64,000 nucleotides of DNA from Candidatus Nitrosymbiomonas proteolyticus (GTDB taxonomy: Bacteria; Armatimonadota; Fimbriimonadia; Fimbriimonadales; Fimbriimonadaceae): contig AP021858.1 of NCBI GenBank assembly GCA_017347465.1, positions 868,001 through 932,000 of the forward strand. The letters are read 5' to 3'. Positions 59,411 through 64,000 of the stretch are shown here, one piece after another. Position 1 is the first letter of the stretch; each line of letters opens with the position of its first letter. The translations under genes were made by a program, and so were the position numbers. The notes below the pieces were generated by a model, which was given only the letters and a program-made list of their open reading frames with translations, ran no database searches and was not told the origin of the DNA.

Positions 59411-59435
59411 GCGCCCGACCAAGGGCGCTTTTTTT
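59411..59435 (+). terminator. intrinsic terminator/attenuator in the leader of the saccharopine-dehydrogenase-like gene
   Basis: GCGCCC and GGGCGC form a 6-bp stem around GACCAA, followed directly by a run of seven T. It reads in the + direction, yet the only gene downstream is the reductase starting 13 bases later, and the upstream gene is on the other strand. It would terminate a transcript from a promoter inside the divergent region, so it may be an attenuator. Confidence 0.65.
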
Positions 59436-59447
59436 GGGTTTCCTAAC

Positions 59448-60602
59448 ATGAGCAAGGTTTTTGCGGTTCTCGGTGCTGGAATGCAGGGCACGGCCCTCGC
59501 TTACGACCTGGCAAAGTACGCCGATCCAGCCAAAGTCATTCTCGCCGACGTGAGCGGCGCCCAGGCGCAAGCGTCCGCATCAAGAGTCAACGGCCTTCTG
59601 GGAGGCTCGAAGTGCGAGGCGGCTCAAGTCGACGCCCTCGACGAAGCGAGCCTCGTCGAGTTCCTTCGCGGGGTCGATGTGTTGGCCAGTTGCGTGCCGT
59701 ATTGGATGCACCCTCGCATCGCCCGTGCCGCGATCGCTGCCCAAACCAGCATGGTTGACCTCGGCGGCAACACCGAAGTCACGCTTCAGACTCTTGAGAT
59801 GGACGAGGAGGCCAAGAAAGCGGGCGTCACGCTCGTTCCCGACTGCGGCCTCGCTCCGGGCCTCGTGAACAACCTGGGCTGTTACTGCATCGAGCAATTG
59901 GACGAGGTGGAGTCGGTCAAGCTCTATTGCGGCGTGCTTCCCCAGCATCCCGAACCTCCCTTCAACTACAAGCTCACGTTCAACGTCGAGGGTCTCGTGA
60001 CGGAATACGACTACGAAGCGGTCGTGCTGCGCGACGGCAAGATCCACAAGGTCGATACCCTCGATGAACTGGAATCGCTTCACATCGAAGAACTCGGCAA
60101 CATGGAGGCGTTCACGACCTCGGGAGGCACGAGCACCGCTCCGTACACCTTCGAAGGGAAGGTCAAGAACTACGAGTACAAGACGATCCGGTTCCCAGGG
60201 CATTGCGAACGGATGCGCATCTTCAAGGACTTCGGGTTCTGGAGTCACGAGAGGCTTGAGATTGGCGACTGCGAAGTGAAGCCGGTCGAGGTGTTCTACA
60301 AGGTCTTTGGCGACAAGCTCGCTCAATATGAGGACCTCGATATGTGCGCCGTCCGTGCCGTCGGCTTGGGAACGAAAGACGGCCAGCCCAAGCGAATCCA
60401 AATCGACATTTTCGACCGTGAGGACGAAGCGACTGGGTTCACTTCGATGGAGCGGCTTACTGGGTTTTCAGCGGCCATTTATGCAGAAGCCATCGCCGCC
60501 GGGGATATGCCGCCAGGAACGTTGCGGTACGAAACCGCAATGTCGGGCGAGAGGTTCGTCGAGCAGATTCAGCGCCGCGGCATCCAGTTGAAGTTCAACT
60601 GA
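59448..60602 (+). CDS. saccharopine dehydrogenase-like NAD(P)-binding oxidoreductase
   Basis: A 384-residue enzyme of the saccharopine dehydrogenase family. The N-terminal Rossmann fold is VFAVLGAGMQGTALAYDLAK (residues 3-22), then VILADVSGAQAQA. The substrate-binding domain has CVPYWMHPRIARAAIAA, SMVDLGGNTEVTLQTL, VTLVPDCGLAPGLVNNLGC, CGVLPQHPEPPFNYKLTFNVEGLVTEY and the SGGTSTAPYTFEGKV loop (listed in pieces). This subfamily occurs in bacteria beyond the lysine pathway, and its substrate is unknown. ATG at 59448 is chosen because a conserved family start (SKVFAVLGAG) follows it and the longer frame runs through a terminator hairpin. Confidence 0.9.
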   Translation: MSKVFAVLGAGMQGTALAYDLAKYADPAKVILADVSGAQAQASASRVNGLLGGSKCEAAQVDALDEASLVEFLRGVDVLASCVPYWMHPRIARAAIAAQTSMVDLGGNTEVTLQTLEMDEEAKKAGVTLVPDCGLAPGLVNNLGCYCIEQLDEVESVKLYCGVLPQHPEPPFNYKLTFNVEGLVTEYDYEAVVLRDGKIHKVDTLDELESLHIEELGNMEAFTTSGGTSTAPYTFEGKVKNYEYKTIRFPGHCERMRIFKDFGFWSHERLEIGDCEVKPVEVFYKVFGDKLAQYEDLDMCAVRAVGLGTKDGQPKRIQIDIFDREDEATGFTSMERLTGFSAAIYAEAIAAGDMPPGTLRYETAMSGERFVEQIQRRGIQLKFN

Positions 60603-60611
60603 GCCGGGACA

Positions 60612-63311
60612 TCAGGCGGCTTCCTCTTGAATCGTCCGGAAGTGCGAGGTGCGGTTGCGCCCGTTGGCCTTCGAGGCATAAAGCGCTTTGTCAGCCTCAC
60701 TGATGAGGTCTTTGGCGTTCGCGCACGTCCCGCAGGTTGTCGCCGCGCCCAAACTGATCGTGACGGGGCGAAGCGGCCACTCTCTATCTTCGATCGCGCT
60801 TCGAATCCTCTCGGCCACGGTTAGAGCCGCTGTTTCATCGGCGTCCGGCAGGAGCACCGCGAACTCCTCACCACCGTATCGCGCTACGATATCCACCTCG
60901 CGGGCGTGTTCGGTGAGAATCTTCGCCACGCCGATGAGAACCTCGTCGCCCATAGGATGTCCGAAAGCGTCGTTGTACTTCTTGAACTCGTCGACGTCGA
61001 TCATCAAGAGCGACAGCGGCCGGTTGGAGCGAGCGCACGAAGTAGCGGCCCGTTCGAGATGGTCTTGGAACGCGCGGTGGTTGAAAATCCCGGTCAGGCC
61101 GTCTCGCGTCGCCAATGCCTCCAGTCGTGAGTTGGCCTCTTCGAGCTTGGCGTTCGCTTGACGAAGCTCATGCCGCTGCTTTTCTAGCTGATCGCTGTAC
61201 TCTCGAATCTGCTGAAGCTGCGCCGCTTGCATCTGCTCCGAGTGCTTTCGGTCGGAGACATCGTGGAAGTAAACGGAAAGCCCCTCGCCGGAAGGATATG
61301 CCTTGACGTCGAGCCAACTGTCGGATTCCTCAAAGTAAGTTTCGAATCGAACGGTCTCGCCGCTGTTGAAGGCTAGCTTGAGTTGGCGCATGAGGGGAGT
61401 GTCCCGAAGGTAGGCGACCGACTCCTGAATGCTGTCTCCTGCCTGGACGTCCTCCGCAATGTCGAGCAAGCGCCGGGCCTCGCGGTTGATGTAGGTGATC
61501 CTCCACTTCTTGTCGACGGCGAAGAATCCGTCCGTAATGCTCTCCAGGGTGCGCTGTAGATTCTCCTTCGTCTGCCGAATCTCCGATGCTGCGATCCTCA
61601 GTTCCGTTTCCGCGCGCTTTCGCTCAGTGATCTCGCTGCCGTACACGTTCGCGTACCCGGCCCCCTCGACGGGAACGATATCGAGCAGATAAACCCTCCC
61701 TTGAGCCTCGAACTCCATTTGCGACATCTTATGCTCGACAAAGCAGGACTGGATTTCGGACCGGAAGGACTCCGGCAACGGATCTCCGAGACTCACCTGC
61801 CATGTGTCGAGGAGGGGAGAACTCGCCGAGTTGGCATAAAGCACCTTGCCGTCGGTGGAGAATCTGAGGGTCGGGCTGGGGTTTTCGTTCGGGAATCGCG
61901 CGAGCTGCTCGATCGCGACCCTAGCGTTCCTTCGCTCCGTCACGTCCCGGATGAACGCCGAGCAGAATCTCGCATCGCCGTAAACGCTTTGCGAAAGCGA
62001 GAGTTCGATCAAGAACCGTTCGCCGTCCTTCCGCAAGACTTCGATCTCCGTGCGGACGCGCTCAAAATCGGGTTGGGACTCGAACAGCGCCTCTACGTCC
62101 AATGGATGCCCCGAGCGCTCTTCGGCAGGAACGACCAGGTGCAGCAACTTCCTGCCCAGCGTCTCCTCTCGCGTGTAACCGAAGATCTCGTGCGCCGCCG
62201 AGTTCCAGCCGATGATCTGGCCGTTCTCGTCGAGGGTGATGACGGCGTCGAGCGCGCTGTCGATGATGTTCCGCGTCCGCTCTTCGCTGGCCCTGAGGGC
62301 CCGCTCCATTCGGAGCCGGTCCGAGACGTCTCGGGCGTTCAGAATGAGCACCATCTCGCCCAGTTCGTTGCGATGCAGCGAGGGCATACATTCGAGGTAC
62401 CTGTAAAGACCGTCCTGGTGGAGGAAAGCGAGCCGGGTCGGCGGAAGGTTGGTCGCGTCGATCCGAGCGTTCTGAAAGAGCGTTTCGATGTCCGCGTCAG
62501 CCGACTTTCGAAGGTACTCGTGGACGTTCTTTCCTTCCAGGTCGGAGGGCTCCCAATCGAGCACGCTCTTCACGGAGGGGCTGGCGTAGGTGATTTTGCC
62601 GTCCAGTTCGAGGGTCAGAATCACGTCGCGCCCGTGCTCGATCAGGCACCGGAACTTGGACTCGCTGTTTCGGAGCCTCTCTTCCCATTTCTTTCGGTCG
62701 GTGATGTCTACGTTGGCGCAGAGAGCGGCGACCACATTGCCGTTGGGGTCTCGCAGCGGGAAGATGCTGCTCAGCACCCACGACCGGTTCTGCCGACTCG
62801 ACTTGAGCTCGACCTCGAAAGGATCGGACTTGCGGCCCGCAAACACTCTTGCAAGGCGTGCGCGGACCGACTTGGAGACCCCTTCCGGCCAAAGGAGATC
62901 GAACATGGATTGCTCGAACACTTCGCTCGCGGGGTATCCCCAGAGCTTTTCGGACTCGCGATTCCATTCGTAGATCGTGCCTTTGGCGTCCGTGGTGAAG
63001 CAGGCGATCGGGAGGCCGCTGAAAAGCTCCTCGAAGCGCCTGGCGGCTTGCCAGTAGATTTCAGATCGTCGTTCGAGTTCGGCCACACGCTCCGACGTGG
63101 TCTGTGGATGCCCGATGATCTCGTCGCAATCTATGAGTTCAAGTGATCGCGGGGCCTTGCTCCTCAGGTGTCGCAGCATCATGAAAGCGCACGCGAGGAC
63201 CGCCAGCGCTGCTGGGGGGAGCCAATGTTGGGTGAGGGCAGCGGACGCCGCGCCCAAGATCAGCAAGATCAAGAGGACCGATCCCCGAACCCAATCGACG
63301 CGATGTGCCAT
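60612..63311 (-). CDS. multi-PAS diguanylate cyclase
   Basis: An 899-residue membrane sensor producing cyclic di-GMP. A hydrophobic N-terminus of two helices (VLLILLILGAASAALT, LPPAALAVLACAFMML) precedes several PAS domains in tandem: from about 85 (EELFSGLPIACFTTDAKGTIYEWN), about 215 (CLIEHGRDVILTLELDGKI), about 350 (IIDSALDAVITLDENGQII), about 475 and about 585 (TLESITDGFFAVDKKWRITYIN), all given in part. A coiled coil, EYSDQLEKQRHELRQANAKL, links to the GGDEF domain at about 735-890 with GGEEF at 813-817. An RxxD inhibitory site (REVD) lies upstream of GGEEF. It is transcribed leftward, convergent with the reductase. Activation by the PAS ligands is inferred. Confidence 0.92.
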   Translation of the reverse strand: MAHRVDWVRGSVLLILLILGAASAALTQHWLPPAALAVLACAFMMLRHLRSKAPRSLELIDCDEIIGHPQTTSERVAELERRSEIYWQAARRFEELFSGLPIACFTTDAKGTIYEWNRESEKLWGYPASEVFEQSMFDLLWPEGVSKSVRARLARVFAGRKSDPFEVELKSSRQNRSWVLSSIFPLRDPNGNVVAALCANVDITDRKKWEERLRNSESKFRCLIEHGRDVILTLELDGKITYASPSVKSVLDWEPSDLEGKNVHEYLRKSADADIETLFQNARIDATNLPPTRLAFLHQDGLYRYLECMPSLHRNELGEMVLILNARDVSDRLRMERALRASEERTRNIIDSALDAVITLDENGQIIGWNSAAHEIFGYTREETLGRKLLHLVVPAEERSGHPLDVEALFESQPDFERVRTEIEVLRKDGERFLIELSLSQSVYGDARFCSAFIRDVTERRNARVAIEQLARFPNENPSPTLRFSTDGKVLYANSASSPLLDTWQVSLGDPLPESFRSEIQSCFVEHKMSQMEFEAQGRVYLLDIVPVEGAGYANVYGSEITERKRAETELRIAASEIRQTKENLQRTLESITDGFFAVDKKWRITYINREARRLLDIAEDVQAGDSIQESVAYLRDTPLMRQLKLAFNSGETVRFETYFEESDSWLDVKAYPSGEGLSVYFHDVSDRKHSEQMQAAQLQQIREYSDQLEKQRHELRQANAKLEEANSRLEALATRDGLTGIFNHRAFQDHLERAATSCARSNRPLSLLMIDVDEFKKYNDAFGHPMGDEVLIGVAKILTEHAREVDIVARYGGEEFAVLLPDADETAALTVAERIRSAIEDREWPLRPVTISLGAATTCGTCANAKDLISEADKALYASKANGRNRTSHFRTIQEEAA

Positions 63312-63448
63312 AGATGTGCGACCTGACGCGCAGCCTCAAAAGCCCTGTCCGCCAAGACTTCAAGTCATATATCGGCATTTGAGGGAACGAAACATAGGCG
63401 TAGCGAGGGCGTTGCGCGAGTTGCCGCGAACTTGCGCGCCCAAAAACG

Positions 63449-64000
63449 TCAGATTGAAGAAGCCAGTCCAGCGAGGCGCAACCGCGCCGACCTTGCCGCC
63501 TCCAACTCCTCCCGAAGCGAAATGGCAGCGTCGAGGTCGATGAACTCGAACTCGACCTCGGAACCTGGGGCCGACTGCCCGATCCGATCGAGGTCCGCCC
63601 CACAAACGACGGCGACTCGGGGGTATCCGCCGAGGGTAGGGCCGTCGGGACCGATCACCAGAAGCTCGCCGGAGGCCGTCAGTTGGACGCACCCCTCGCA
63701 CACAGGGGTGCTCGATCGCTCAGCGAACCCCGGCACTGCCGGCCCGCGAAGTCGGATGCCGCGCCGGTCCGAGTCCGACCGTACGGAAAAGCTACCCTGG
63801 CGGAGGGCTTCAATCTGAAGGGGCAGGGCCTCGGGAGTGGGAAGACATCGGATGGGACCGGGCGCAAGGCTTTCGCTCGGCCCATCGAGGGAGATCGTGC
63901 GAGCCCTAGATTCGGGGGTCTCGACTTTGGGGCCCAGCGTTTGGCCCCGGGCGACCTGCAACCCGCTTACGCTGCCGAGGACTCTTCTCCCGATCCACCC
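63449..64000 (-). CDS. pxpC: 5-oxoprolinase subunit C/KipA-like protein, 5' end outside window
   Basis: The C-terminal part (about 183 residues inside the window) of a PxpC/KipA family protein, which together with PxpA and PxpB converts 5-oxoproline to glutamate. Matching stretches: RVLGSVSG at the right edge, then SFSVRSDSDRRGIRLRGPAV, VCEGCVQLTASGELLVIGPDGPTLGGYPRVAVV and LDRIGQSAPGSEVEFEF, typical of the carboxyltransferase-fold C-terminal domain (in pieces). The frame is open to base 64000 and no start lies inside. The tail ends ARLRLAGLASSI. Region 63312-63448 between it and the cyclase start holds no gene. The upstream neighbours lie outside the window. Confidence 0.88.
   Translation of the reverse strand, partial: GWIGRRVLGSVSGLQVARGQTLGPKVETPESRARTISLDGPSESLAPGPIRCLPTPEALPLQIEALRQGSFSVRSDSDRRGIRLRGPAVPGFAERSSTPVCEGCVQLTASGELLVIGPDGPTLGGYPRVAVVCGADLDRIGQSAPGSEVEFEFIDLDAAISLREELEAARSARLRLAGLASSI

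Noticed and set aside
61701-63146. Open frame of 481 codons opposite the diguanylate cyclase
   Set aside because: Antisense to the PAS domains, with no family pattern.
1-64000. CRISPR array
   Set aside because: No regularly spaced repeats of 25-40 bases with unique spacers were seen.

Overview
The window looks like a chromosomal segment of a moderately GC-rich, aerobic, Gram-negative-type bacterium. The best guess from the core genes is Armatimonadota (Fimbriimonadia-like); this lineage call is inference. The basis is an Alternative Complex III operon fused end to end with a caa3 oxidase operon, a heme A synthase/heme O synthase fusion protein, lipoproteins and a TolC-type outer-membrane factor (so an outer membrane is present). 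Most operons have start/stop overlaps of the ATGA or TGATG kind.

Left part (1-40213) is an accretion of integrative elements in the 3' end of a tRNA gene. Three copies of the same tRNA 3'-end sequence lie at 1948-1994, 11137-11183 and 40169-40213. They delimit the right end of an element carrying a copper ATPase (copA, cut by the window edge), a 9-kb metal-efflux cargo element without an integrase (Cys-rich exported protein, czcC, czcB, a monooxygenase-fold protein, czcA, cadA), and a 29-kb element. The 29-kb element begins with a tyrosine integrase, Xis-like protein, replication-relaxation protein and a two-piece VirD4/HerA-like ATPase. It continues with a SARP-like membrane protein, ArdC antirestriction protein, small regulators, and a leftward operon (SLOG protein, zinc-ribbon membrane protein, HTH protein, Mrr-like nuclease, split replication protein, large serine recombinase). 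No conjugation pore genes are seen, so it resembles an integrative mobilizable element.

The right half of the 29-kb element (25445-39819) is a defence island. It holds an SNF2 helicase, a HigB toxin with a HigA-ImmA/IrrE antitoxin, a 60-aa conserved small protein, a type III-like Mod methyltransferase, a KilA-N protein, a Res helicase-nuclease, a Shedu-type DUF4263 nuclease and, convergent, a zinc-hook AAA ATPase. Mod, KilA-N, Res and Shedu are tightly coupled. This composite is the strongest candidate here for an under-described system.

Right of the last att site are a broken transposase, an intact IS3-family insertion sequence and a truncated exported-protein gene. These are followed by an arsenic operon (arsR, arsM) running into purN and a PlsC-type acyltransferase. 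From 44516 to 59301 a leftward respiratory block encodes heme A/O synthase (cox15-ctaB), then actABCDEF, a small membrane protein, SCO, and ctaC, D, E, F. These together make quinol:cytochrome c reductase plus caa3 oxidase and the heme they need. The window ends with a saccharopine-dehydrogenase-like gene behind a possible attenuator, a multi-PAS diguanylate cyclase and the start-less end of a pxpC/KipA-like gene. No complete tRNA, rRNA or CRISPR array was seen.
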